Origin: an uncultured Lachnospiraceae bacterium
GTDB lineage: Bacteria; Bacillota; Clostridia; Lachnospirales; Lachnospiraceae
DNA: 64,000 bases
Reading direction: 5' to 3'
Assembly (NCBI GenBank): GCA_910577045.1
Contig: CAJTLB010000005.1
Location: 62,001 to 126,000, forward strand
Of the stretch, positions 25,117 to 32,914 are shown piece by piece; position 1 is the stretch's first letter, and each line of letters opens with the position of its first letter. A program made the translations under genes and the position numbers. The notes under the pieces were generated by a model that was not told the origin of the DNA, searched no databases, and saw nothing but the letters and a program-made list of their open reading frames with translations.

Positions 25117-25980
25117 ATGAAAAAAATATTAGCTGGCATTTTTACAATAATAGCACTTATTATACTTTCCTCTTCTATTGTAATTACAAATGAAGATGAA
25201 TATAAACTGATACGGGAATTTGGCAAGGTAAGCTCTGTTATTACTTCGCCTGGAATTAGTTTTAAAATCCCTTTTATTCAAAGTGCTGATACTCTCCCAA
25301 AACAAATATTAATCTATGATCTTGCTTCTTCTGATGTAATTACAATGGATAAGAAAACAATGATAACAGATAGTTATGTTTTATGGAAAATCCATGATCC
25401 ATTATTATTTGCCCAAACCCTTAATTCTTCTCTAACTAATGCAGAAAACCGTATTGATACAGTGGTATATAATGCCATTAAAAACGTAATAAGCAGCATG
25501 TCCCAAAATGATGTTATCAGTGGAAGAGATGGGGAACTTACAGCCGCTATTATAAATAATATTGGCAATACCATGGATCAATACGGGATTACCCTCCTTA
25601 CCGTAGAAACCAAACGGCTTGACCTTCCTTCTGACAACAAGGCGGCTGTATATGAACGCATGATCTCAGAACGGGATAAAATTGCTGCAACTTACAGTGC
25701 AGAAGGAAATTCAGAAGCCCAAATTATCCGCAATGCTACTGATAAAGAAATTAGCATTAAACTTTCCACGGCAGAAGCAGAGGCAGAACGTATTATTGCT
25801 GAAGGCGAGGCAGAATATATGAGGATTCTTTCTGAAGCATATGCTGACCAATCCCGGACAGAATTTTACTCTTTCGTCCGCGCCCTAGATGCAGCAAAGG
25901 CATCCCTTATTGGTAAAAATAAAACATTAATTTTATCCCCTGACTCGCCAATTGCACAGATATTCCATCAGACCCCCTAA
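25117..25980 (+). CDS. hflC: SPFH-domain membrane protein HflC
   Basis: Partner of HflK, 287 residues. N-terminal membrane helix (ILAGIFTIIALIILSSSIVI), SPFH domain (EDEYKLIREFGKVSSVITSP, GISFKIPFIQSADTLPK), helical stalk with repeated STAEAEAERIIAEGEAEY, and a short C-terminal tail. The order hflK-hflC with 13-bp spacing supports co-translation. It probably regulates quality-control proteolysis at the membrane. Confidence 0.9.
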   Translation: MKKILAGIFTIIALIILSSSIVITNEDEYKLIREFGKVSSVITSPGISFKIPFIQSADTLPKQILIYDLASSDVITMDKKTMITDSYVLWKIHDPLLFAQTLNSSLTNAENRIDTVVYNAIKNVISSMSQNDVISGRDGELTAAIINNIGNTMDQYGITLLTVETKRLDLPSDNKAAVYERMISERDKIAATYSAEGNSEAQIIRNATDKEISIKLSTAEAEAERIIAEGEAEYMRILSEAYADQSRTEFYSFVRALDAAKASLIGKNKTLILSPDSPIAQIFHQTP

Positions 25981-26029
25981 TAAAATAGCATAAATCCTAT
26001 TAAAAATATAATGATAAACAGAGTTTTTA

Positions 26030-26058
26030 TTGATATTTTCCCATAGTAAGTATATAAT
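26030..26058 (+). promoter_or_regulatory. Sigma-A promoter of the chemoreceptor gene
   Basis: TTGATA, 17-base spacer, TATAAT, 41 bases before the start codon. It is near-consensus for the housekeeping sigma factor, so this receptor is not obviously in the late flagellar class. Confidence 0.75.
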
Positions 26059-26098
26059 TTATATAAGTATATTCTATAACGAATCAGGGGGAAAACGC

Positions 26099-27889
26099 AT
26101 GAAACAAACAAGGAGCAAAAGTTTACGAGGTTCTATCATGCTGCTCTGCACCATGGCAGTAGTTATCACGGCAGTATCTATTGGATTCAATGCTATTTTA
26201 TCCATTAAGTCCATGTCCATGACAGCCTACCAGACCTATCAAGATTCGGTAAATGAAGGCTATCGAAAAGAAATTAAATCACAGATCCAAAGTACTATTA
26301 CGATCCTGCAAAGTGAATATAATAAATATCAAGCAGGAATCAAAACAGAAGATCAAGCCAAGGAAGACGCAAAAGAGATTATCCGCGCTATGCGTTACCG
26401 TGACGACCAAAGTGGATACTTTTGGATTGATGATACAAATTATACCTTAATTATGCATCCTGTATTAATAGAAAATGAAGGGACAAACCGTTATGACCTT
26501 TCTGATCCCAATGGGGTTAAAATTATCCAAGAAATTTTAAAAACTTGCCAAACCCCAGAAAAAGGTGGTTATAACCAATTTTATTTTACCAAATCAGATG
26601 GCACGACAGTCGCCCCCAAAATTGCTTATTCTGAGCTATTTGAGCCATGGGGCTGGATAGTTTCTACTGGAAATTATATTGATGATATGCAGATAGATAT
26701 GAAGGAAGTCAAAGCATATCTCGATCAAAATTATAATTCTGTTTTATTTAGGATCAATCTTGTTTTTGTTGTAGCAATCACTATCTCCCTTGTTATTGCT
26801 TTTCTATTTGGCACACAGCTTGTAAAGCCTTTAAAGAAAATCCAAGCTTTTGCTGAAAGCCTTTCTCATGGCGATATGACTTTAGAAGTACAAGTAAAAC
26901 AAAGAAATGAAATTGGACAAACTGCTGATTCTCTAAGTATTGCCCAACACAATATCCGCAGCCTTATCTCTGCTATTACTGATGTTGCACACAATGTCAA
27001 TAAGGCTATGGCTGAATTTGATGCCACCTTTAATAATATGAGGAATTCTATTGATGAAGTATCTACTGCTGTGGATTCCATTGCATGTAACGTAAATAAC
27101 CAAGCTGCCTCTACCCATGATGCAACCAACGAAGTCAATACTATGGCTGAAAAAATTAAAACTTCTAGTATTGAAATTTCTGCTTTAGACAACAACGCAA
27201 AGGATATGAAGCAGATTAGTGAGACTTCTATGTCTACCTTAAACCACTTAATTGAAATTAATACACAAACCAGGGCTAATATTTCTGCTATGCACGAACA
27301 AACAGAAATGACCAATCAATCAGTACAACAAATCCAAATAGCCGCCAACTTAATTAATGAAATTTCTGATCAGACAAGCTTGCTTGCCCTTAACGCCTCC
27401 ATAGAAGCAGCAAGGGCTGGCGAATCTGGAAGAGGGTTTGCCGTTGTTGCAGATGAAATTGGCAAACTTGCCCAACAGTCTGCTTCTTCTGTAGAGGAAA
27501 TTAGGCGTGTGCTTGAAAATTTATTATCCAATTCCACCCATTCTGTGGAGGTAATGAAGGAAATTAATGATTCTGTGGATACACAGGTAAAATCTCTTTC
27601 TGAAACACAAACTATCTTTACCCAGCTTTACCAAGAATTAGATAATGTAGTGCGTTCTGTACACTCTATTGACACTATGACTGGAGATATTGAAAAACAA
27701 CGTAATAGTGTAACAGATTCTCTACATGTATTAAACCAGTTAGCACAAGACAATGCCGCTGTTACGGAAGAAACCTCTGCTATGTCCCTTGGGTTATCTA
27801 CTACTGTAAATGATTCTGGGAACCTTATTATAGATTTAGAAGAAAAAGTCAAGGTATTATTAGAACATATTGATAAATTTACTGTTTAA
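26099..27889 (+). CDS. Methyl-accepting chemotaxis protein with single Cache domain
   Basis: Chemoreceptor of 596 residues. Membrane helix 1 (MLLCTMAVVITAVSIGFNAI), an outside sCache_2-type domain (RYRDDQSGYFWIDDTNYTLI-like region, FEPWGWIVSTGNYIDDM), membrane helix 2 (LVFVVAITISLVIAFLFG), HAMP (QLVKPLKKIQAFAESLSHGD) and the signalling domain with DQTSLLALNASIEAARAGES. The start is the ATG at 26099 after AGGGGG. sCache_2 domains usually bind small organic acids; the ligand here is not predictable. Confidence 0.93.
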   Translation: MKQTRSKSLRGSIMLLCTMAVVITAVSIGFNAILSIKSMSMTAYQTYQDSVNEGYRKEIKSQIQSTITILQSEYNKYQAGIKTEDQAKEDAKEIIRAMRYRDDQSGYFWIDDTNYTLIMHPVLIENEGTNRYDLSDPNGVKIIQEILKTCQTPEKGGYNQFYFTKSDGTTVAPKIAYSELFEPWGWIVSTGNYIDDMQIDMKEVKAYLDQNYNSVLFRINLVFVVAITISLVIAFLFGTQLVKPLKKIQAFAESLSHGDMTLEVQVKQRNEIGQTADSLSIAQHNIRSLISAITDVAHNVNKAMAEFDATFNNMRNSIDEVSTAVDSIACNVNNQAASTHDATNEVNTMAEKIKTSSIEISALDNNAKDMKQISETSMSTLNHLIEINTQTRANISAMHEQTEMTNQSVQQIQIAANLINEISDQTSLLALNASIEAARAGESGRGFAVVADEIGKLAQQSASSVEEIRRVLENLLSNSTHSVEVMKEINDSVDTQVKSLSETQTIFTQLYQELDNVVRSVHSIDTMTGDIEKQRNSVTDSLHVLNQLAQDNAAVTEETSAMSLGLSTTVNDSGNLIIDLEEKVKVLLEHIDKFTV

Positions 27890-27925
27890 TTTTCTTGCTC
27901 CTAACTACTGCGAGTGGATTGAAAC
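27887..27925 (+). repeat. 39-bp repeat, copy 1; CRISPR-repeat-like 32-mer (27894-27925)
   Basis: Begins at the stop codon of the chemoreceptor gene. The core 32-mer starts CTTGCTCCTAACTACTG and ends GTGGATTGAAAC, with a weak internal stem (CTTGC / GCGAG). Type I-C CRISPR repeats are 32 nt and share the GTGGATTGAAA end. A copy matching 37 of 39 bases lies in reverse orientation at 32705-32743. No array of spacers is present. Confidence 0.75.
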
Positions 27926-27954
27926 CATCTTTATTTAACCTTTCACCATAAAAA

Positions 27955-28020
27955 GACTGTTGTAAAATAGCAAATTATTTGTCTGCCTAGAAGGAAACAT
28001 ATCATTATTTTACAACAGTC
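27955..28020. terminator. Bidirectional terminator hairpin, member of a repeated family
   Basis: 15-bp perfect stem (GACTGTTGTAAAATA / TATTTTACAACAGTC) with a 36-base loop, flanked by T-rich DNA on the + side and by AAAAA on the other. It lies between the chemoreceptor (+) and a convergent minus-strand gene. The same stem recurs at 48624-48720. Confidence 0.75.
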
Positions 28021-28027
28021 CTTTATT

Positions 28028-28585
28028 TTATTTATTATAATTATCCTCTATCTCTTTATCCACTATTTCCTTCTTTTGTTCTTCTAATTTTTCTTCTTCT
28101 TTTAACATTTCATCTAAAAACATATCTTCGCTTTCTTGTACTTCTTCTTGTACTTTTTCCATAATTTCTTCTAAGAAACTATCCCCTTCTTCTGCCCCGC
28201 TTATGTCTTCTCTTGCTTCTTTCCTTGCCTCTGCTTTTCTCTCTTCTTCAGTCTTTGGTTTCTGCTTTTCTGCTGCTTCGGCAATTTTCTTTCCTTTTTC
28301 CTCTGCCTCTTCTAAAATATGTTGTTTTTGTTCTTCATTGTATTTTGCTTTTGCTGCTTTAATCTCATCCTCATAAGTATAAAATAAATCTAATTTATAC
28401 TGGATTTCATCTATACTATTACTTTCTACCTCTTTCAAATTCTCTTTCTGCTTTGTCCAGAATTCTACCTGCCGTTCACATTCCATTCGGCGTTCCTGTT
28501 TTTTCTCTGTACTTTTTAAAGCATATGGTTTTTGTAACAACATAGATAAATTCCCTGCAAAAATACTGCTTCTTTGCACGCTCAT
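28028..28585 (-). CDS. Highly charged coiled-coil protein of unknown function
   Basis: 185 residues. The N-terminal 25 residues are uncharged and serine-rich (MSVQRSSIFAGNLSMLLQKP), like the secretion leaders of flagellar proteins; the remainder is K/E-rich helix (EEERKAEARKEARED, EEIMEKVQEEVQESEDMFLD). No known domain is recognised. Ribosome site AGGGGG. It is the last gene of the LytTR-FliD-like unit, 25 bp downstream of the FliD-like gene. It could be an export chaperone or a secreted accessory; this is inference from context only. Confidence 0.65.
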   Translation of the reverse strand: MSVQRSSIFAGNLSMLLQKPYALKSTEKKQERRMECERQVEFWTKQKENLKEVESNSIDEIQYKLDLFYTYEDEIKAAKAKYNEEQKQHILEEAEEKGKKIAEAAEKQKPKTEEERKAEARKEAREDISGAEEGDSFLEEIMEKVQEEVQESEDMFLDEMLKEEEKLEEQKKEIVDKEIEDNYNK

Positions 28586-28610
28586 TCCCTTATCCCCCTA
28601 ACCGGCGCCT

Positions 28611-29267
28611 TTACCATTTTACATCATACCTACTTAATTGTTCTGTATAACTATTGCCCCTAGCATTATATTGGCTGGACACACTCTCCACATTTGCTTT
28701 TGCATTATCTGATATTTTATCCGCCATAAATTCCGTTTTTGTCATAAAACCGCCTGATTCCCCAAGTACCTTTTCTACTGTTTCTATATCCGCTGCTTCT
28801 AGCTTCTCCTTATCAATAGATAATTTTCCGCCACTAGATACTTCAATGCCAATAGAAGACAATGCCTCTTTATTTTCTGCTGACGACAGCCTCATCATCT
28901 GGCTATAATAACGGTTCATTGTATCTCCTGATCCCTTTAAGGCATCTAAAGTGCTATTATAGCTGTTTACCATTTTTTCTATATGGTTATATAGTTCCTT
29001 TTTCTCCCCGCCCTCTTTTATTTTTTCAAAAATATTATTTCTATCTTTAGCTGTAAATACTGATGTTTGCTCTGCTAAATTATCTGCTGCCTCTTTTATT
29101 TTCTCATAATTCTTTTTATTATATAAAGCACTATTCTTTTGGTTTAATGTTGTTGGCAAAATACTGCCTGATGTATTTTTATTAATATAATCTAATAAAG
29201 AAGTCCTTGGTATAGGAAGCCCCGCCCTTTCAAATGACTTGTTTAACATTTGTGTTGTAATCCTCAT
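28611..29267 (-). CDS. Small FliD-like protein (cap-protein C-terminal segment)
   Basis: 218 residues. The N-terminus MRITTQMLNKSFERAG imitates the FlgL/flagellin D0 start. Residues about 105-200 (GSGDTMNRYYSQMMRLSSAE, LSSIGIEVSSGGKLSIDKEK, LEAADIETVEKVLGES) match the C-terminal pattern of FliD, where a LGI...GKLSID.EKL segment precedes the terminal helices. The large middle domains of FliD are missing. Its start overlaps the LytTR gene by 4 bp (ATGA), so translation is coupled. Possibly a flagellar-exported cap or junction variant; not a known named family to me. Confidence 0.6.
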   Translation of the reverse strand: MRITTQMLNKSFERAGLPIPRTSLLDYINKNTSGSILPTTLNQKNSALYNKKNYEKIKEAADNLAEQTSVFTAKDRNNIFEKIKEGGEKKELYNHIEKMVNSYNSTLDALKGSGDTMNRYYSQMMRLSSAENKEALSSIGIEVSSGGKLSIDKEKLEAADIETVEKVLGESGGFMTKTEFMADKISDNAKANVESVSSQYNARGNSYTEQLSRYDVKW

Positions 29268-29611
29268 AATAATTTCTCCTTTCTTCCTCTAGAAATATAA
29301 TTTTGATACGCCTTTATAAACTCCTGATATTTATATTTGGAAATTGGCAGCCTGTCTCCGTTCTTCATTTGGACTTCTGTCCGGTCATACCATTCCGAAT
29401 ATTTCATATTAATTAAATAACCCTTATGTATTCGGAAAAAATCTGGTTTTAGGGACTCTTCCAGTTCACTGATTTTACCATAATACTCTATTTTCTTTTC
29501 CTTCAAATATAAAATTACTTTCCGGTTACTGCTCTCTATATAGTATACGTTATCGGCTGGTACTGGTTTTATTTGCCCGCTGCTTTTTACCAGGATTTCC
29601 TTTGGCTCCAT
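29264..29611 (-). CDS. Stand-alone LytTR DNA-binding regulator
   Basis: 115 residues consisting of little more than a LytTR domain (VYYIESSNRKVILYLKEKKI, LKPDFFRIHKGYLINMKY, GDRLPISKYKYQEFIKAY). No receiver domain. It is clearly paralogous to the C-terminal half of the response regulator at 31923-32627 (shared EYYGK(I/M)SELE). Such single-domain LytTR proteins usually bind pairs of direct repeats; a suitable pair lies in its own promoter at 29678-29707. Ribosome site GAGGTGA. Confidence 0.88.
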   Translation of the reverse strand: MEPKEILVKSSGQIKPVPADNVYYIESSNRKVILYLKEKKIEYYGKISELEESLKPDFFRIHKGYLINMKYSEWYDRTEVQMKNGDRLPISKYKYQEFIKAYQNYISRGRKEKLL

Positions 29612-29657
29612 CTGTCTTCACCTCAACTTACTGCTTGCTTTCTTCCTCACATATACT

Positions 29658-29707
29658 TTATCGGCACAAAAGAGAATTCTGGACATAGATTTGTAGTGAC
29701 TGGACAT
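29658..29707 (-). promoter_or_regulatory. Composite promoter: sigma-28 -10 with LytTR-type direct repeats in place of the -35
   Basis: On the minus strand a perfect sigma-28 -10 (GCCGATAA, 29658-29665) is followed upstream by no TAAA -35. Instead two near-identical 9-mers (ATGTCCAGA at 29678-29686, ATGTCCAGT at 29699-29707) are spaced exactly 21 bp apart, two helical turns. That is the spacing of LytTR binding sites. The proximal repeat ends 12 bases before the -10, a position suited to activation. Confidence 0.6.
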
Positions 29708-29757
29708 TACTCATTATTGCATAGGGCTGCGCATAAAAATAAGGAGGCGGCTGCCTC

Positions 29758-30426
29758 CTATAATAATAAATTAATTTCTTTATATTCTGCTAATTTTTCC
29801 TTTTCTTTTTCTTCTTTTTCCTCCTCTTGTTCTTCCTGATCTTTATCTGAAATTTGTTTCTTCCCTGCCTTTTTCGCCTCTTGGTTCACTTGGTTTAATG
29901 TATCCATCTGTGATCCCCTTACCTTTGCTGTATTATTTTCTATATCAGACAGTTCTTCTTGCTTCTTTTCTACACTACGGTTCCTCCCGCTGTCTAGTTT
30001 AATTTCTGCCTCTAAAACGCCTGCCCTGCCCTCCATTTTCTTTACAACACTATCTTGGGCACGTGCCTGTTTCATCGCAGCATCTGCAGATAACACGAAT
30101 TCTGCCGCTGGATCTGTCTGCTCCTGCCCCTGTTTTTGAACTGGCATATTCTGTTCCTGTTGTTTTTTCTTGGCTTCTTCCGCTTTTTTCTGCTGTTCCA
30201 TCTGGCACTGTCTTAATTGTGTATTCAGTTCTGTAAGCTTTTTTTGGAGTTCTCCCCGCTTCTTCATTTTCTCTTCTACACTAATCTCCCCATTCGAAGC
30301 AAGTTCTTGTAATTTTTTCTGTACTTGGGCTATCTGGTTCTTTATATTTTTTACAGCTGCATCTTCTCCTTGCGTCCCTACTTGGCTCCCCGTTAAATGA
30401 GATGGGTTTATTCCGCTAATATTCAT
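29758..30426 (-). CDS. FlxA-like flagellar-associated protein
   Basis: 222 residues. After a short polar N-terminus (MNISGINPSHLTGSQVGTQG) comes the FlxA-like coiled-coil signature (AVKNIKNQIAQVQKKLQELA, SVEEKMKKRGELQKKLTELN, TQLRQCQMEQQKK). The remainder is a charged, Q/E/K-rich chain. FlxA is a sigma-28 dependent gene of unknown role in E. coli. Here too a near-perfect sigma-28 promoter precedes the gene (30473-30499). Ribosome site AAAGGAGAAA. It lies between the sensor kinase and the LytTR gene. Confidence 0.72.
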   Translation of the reverse strand: MNISGINPSHLTGSQVGTQGEDAAVKNIKNQIAQVQKKLQELASNGEISVEEKMKKRGELQKKLTELNTQLRQCQMEQQKKAEEAKKKQQEQNMPVQKQGQEQTDPAAEFVLSADAAMKQARAQDSVVKKMEGRAGVLEAEIKLDSGRNRSVEKKQEELSDIENNTAKVRGSQMDTLNQVNQEAKKAGKKQISDKDQEEQEEEKEEKEKEKLAEYKEINLLL

Positions 30427-30472
30427 ATGTTTCTCCTTTCTTATTCATATTGTTTTTATGTTTCCTATCTAT

Positions 30473-30499
30473 ATTTCGGCATATCCTCTTCTCATTTTA
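30473..30499 (-). promoter_or_regulatory. Sigma-28 type promoter of the flxA-like gene
   Basis: On the minus strand: TAAA, 15-base spacer, GCCGAAAT; only one base differs from the Bacillus SigD consensus GCCGATAT. It is 47 bases before the start codon. Confidence 0.75.
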
Positions 30500-30545
30500 T
30501 ATTACTTGCGCCAAACAGCCATAATCTGTTGTGAATCTTCTATCC

Positions 30546-31919
30546 TTATACGCACATTAACATAATATTTAATATAAACCTATTATTTTCACAAGAAATA
30601 TCAATATCCCCATAATACTTCTGGGCTATTTTCCTTATATTAGCAAGCCCAAACCCGTGGCATCCTTCTTTCTTTGTTGATACTGGCAGATTATTTTCCC
30701 CTAAAATAATTTTATTTTTATAATTATTTTCTATCTTTATCATATAAACATTTTTCCGGCGCCATGATATAATATTAATTTCTGGTTCTTCACACTGCTT
30801 CGCCGCCTCTATTCCATTCATAATCGCATTATTTAGAATAATACTTACATCAAACGCATTTATGGCTGTTTCTTCTGGATAATAAAACTTACACTGGAAA
30901 TCAATCCCATACTTTTCTGCTTCCCTACATTTTTCTGTAAGGATTACATCTGTTACAGGATTTCCACTTTTTATTTTTAGCCCTGTCCCCAGAAGCTGCC
31001 CTTGTAATTTTTCTACATATTTTTTAGCTTCTTCCTTTTCTCCCTTTACATAAAGCCCCTCTAATGTCATAATATGGTTCCCTATATCATGCTTTAGGCT
31101 ACGTATATCCTGGTACAACCGTTCTACCTCACGAATATGCCGTTCCATATCATTTATCTGCTCTTGCAATAATATGCTTTGCTGTTGATCCATTTGCCTT
31201 GCTTTTAGGTTTTGGAATAAAAGTACTACAGTAAGTATTGTTAAAAAAGAAACCCCATAATAACATACACAAAGTAAATCATAACCACCATATATGTCAA
31301 ATAAACTTTCTCCTGTGCCCTCGGTATATAACTTACTATAAAACTGCAGGACTTCATATGCCAGTATCCCTAATATGCAAGGCATACAAAGCAATAATGC
31401 CTCTTTTCTATTTACAGTCTCTTGTTTATAAGTATATACCCTTTTTATAACCCAAACAGATAAATAAAGCAAAAGAAAACTTGTTGCCACATCTACCAAA
31501 CTTTCTAGTACAAAAGCAATATATTGTAACCACCAATTCCCAAAATAACCAGGAAATTTCATAGATTCATAAAAGACTACTTTAGCAATACAATTCCCTA
31601 TGCCTAACAATAGCCACCGCAAAGAAAAAAAAGTAACAGAAAGAAAAATTTTTTGGTATATATTCCTTTTATCTAATATACTCATTACTAGGAATGCTGC
31701 CAATATGCTAATCCCATATGCAGCTATTTTTTCTATATACCATGGCATCTCATACAATGCTAGTATAATGCAAAAATATGTCACGCCTACTTTCCATGCT
31801 ACTCCCTTTTTTAGTACAAATGGTTTTATTAAACTAGAAAAACAAAAGGACGCAATAAAGGTAATAATTACCACTGTAATCTTGGATGTCACTATATAAT
31901 AAATTTCTTGATTATCCAT
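30546..31919 (-). CDS. AgrC-type sensor histidine kinase
   Basis: 457 residues. About six membrane helices cover residues 10-235, followed by a coiled coil and the dimerisation box with the phospho-accepting histidine H277 (DIRSLKHDIGNHIMTLEGL). The GHKL ATPase domain has the N box NNAIMNGIEAA and G boxes ending HGFGLANIRKIA. This is the HPK10 class that pairs with LytTR regulators and commonly senses peptides. Its start lies 3 bp after the stop of the response regulator gene, so both form one operon. No propeptide gene of the AgrD type was found nearby. Confidence 0.9.
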   Translation of the reverse strand: MDNQEIYYIVTSKITVVIITFIASFCFSSLIKPFVLKKGVAWKVGVTYFCIILALYEMPWYIEKIAAYGISILAAFLVMSILDKRNIYQKIFLSVTFFSLRWLLLGIGNCIAKVVFYESMKFPGYFGNWWLQYIAFVLESLVDVATSFLLLYLSVWVIKRVYTYKQETVNRKEALLLCMPCILGILAYEVLQFYSKLYTEGTGESLFDIYGGYDLLCVCYYGVSFLTILTVVLLFQNLKARQMDQQQSILLQEQINDMERHIREVERLYQDIRSLKHDIGNHIMTLEGLYVKGEKEEAKKYVEKLQGQLLGTGLKIKSGNPVTDVILTEKCREAEKYGIDFQCKFYYPEETAINAFDVSIILNNAIMNGIEAAKQCEEPEINIISWRRKNVYMIKIENNYKNKIILGENNLPVSTKKEGCHGFGLANIRKIAQKYYGDIDISCENNRFILNIMLMCV

Positions 31920-31922
31920 TTA

Positions 31923-32627
31923 CTACCTCCTTTGGTTGTATTTTAAGAACTGCTTCACAAACTCAGGATATCGTTGTTTTGCTAACAATGCCTTTTCTCC
32001 ATTTTCTAGGTAAATCATTGTCGCATTATATTGCAGTATATATTTCATATGGACTAAATAGGCCCTATGTGCCCGAAAAAAATCTTCTCCTGCCTGCTTT
32101 TCTAGCTCTGACATTTTTCCATAATATTCTGTTTCCCCTTCTATTGTATGGATAACAATTTTTCGGTTAAAAACCTCCGCATATACAATATCAGCTAATT
32201 TTACTTTTTTTCGTTCCCCACCCTTACGGATAAAAAAATATTTCTCTTTATTTTCCTGTTGTATTGCCCTCTCCTTATATTGAGTTTCTGCTGACTGAAA
32301 TACACTTTTTAACTTTTCTTTTGAGAATGGTTTCACTAAATAATGGAATGCCCCAACATCAAATGCTTGGAACACATATTCCTTTAATGCAGTAATAAAA
32401 ATAATAATTGTTTTTTTGCCTTCTTCTCGGATTTTTCTTGCAATTTCTATTCCATTTCTGCCCTCCATCGAAATATCAAGAAAAAGAATATCCGCCAATA
32501 TACTATTTTCTAACAAAGATTCCCCTGAATAAAATATAGATATCTCTGCATCTACACATATTTCTTGTATTTGTTCTTTTATCCAGTTACATATCTCCTT
32601 TTCATCATCACATATTGCTATCCTCAT
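31923..32627 (-). CDS. AgrA/LytR-type response regulator
   Basis: 234 residues from the ATG at 32627 (MRIAICDDEKE) after AAGGACAGG. Receiver domain: acidic pair D7-D8, phospho-acceptor D51 in LFLDISMEGRNG, lysine in HYLVKPFSKEK. The C-terminal LytTR domain has FFRAHRAYLVHMKYI. A TATAAT lies at 32670-32675 in the leader. It forms a two-component pair with the downstream kinase. Likely targets are the LytTR-type repeats in the promoter at 29678-29707. Confidence 0.92.
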   Translation of the reverse strand: MRIAICDDEKEICNWIKEQIQEICVDAEISIFYSGESLLENSILADILFLDISMEGRNGIEIARKIREEGKKTIIIFITALKEYVFQAFDVGAFHYLVKPFSKEKLKSVFQSAETQYKERAIQQENKEKYFFIRKGGERKKVKLADIVYAEVFNRKIVIHTIEGETEYYGKMSELEKQAGEDFFRAHRAYLVHMKYILQYNATMIYLENGEKALLAKQRYPEFVKQFLKYNQRR

Positions 32628-32704
32628 AGCCCTGTCCTTCCCTGTAGCCTTCTTTATTTTGTCTATTTCATTATACACCAGCATCAAATTTCTGCCCTAT
32701 ATTT

Positions 32705-32743
32705 GTTTCAATCCACTCGCGGTAGTTAGGAGCAAGACAATTA
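32705..32743 (-). repeat. 39-bp repeat, copy 2 (inverted relative to copy 1)
   Basis: Reverse complement of the repeat at 27887-27925 with two mismatches; the 32-mer core (32705-32736) differs at one base. It lies upstream of the response regulator gene, so the pair brackets the whole regulatory/flagellar module. Confidence 0.75.
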
Positions 32744-32756
32744 CGTGGATTGCCTC

Positions 32757-32800
32757 ATGGCAGTAGGGGATACCACTTTCGCTCCGCCCACTACTGCCAT
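32757..32800. repeat. Strong intergenic hairpin
   Basis: 10-bp perfect stem ATGGCAGTAG / CTACTGCCAT, extended inward by GGG / CCC with a one-base bulge. No T-run follows. It lies between the outer repeat and the terminator of the next chemoreceptor gene. No gene is seen in 32,744-32,868. Confidence 0.5.
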
Positions 32801-32868
32801 TACACTTGTTTTGAGCAATTCCTCCCCCTACCTAAGAGAAAAGGGAATCCTTGCTATTAATTGTTAAA

Positions 32869-32899
32869 AAACGGGGCTGTTTTTACAACGGCCCCGTTT
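32869..32899 (-). terminator. Terminator after the chemoreceptor gene
   Basis: Stem AAACGGGGC / GCCCCGTTT, followed on the minus strand by a T-run. Confidence 0.88.
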
Positions 32900-32914
32900 C
32901 TAACTTATTTCTTT

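Noticed and set aside
27894..32736. CRISPR array
   Set aside because: Only two repeat copies, inverted, 4.8 kb apart, with genes between; no spacers and no cas genes.
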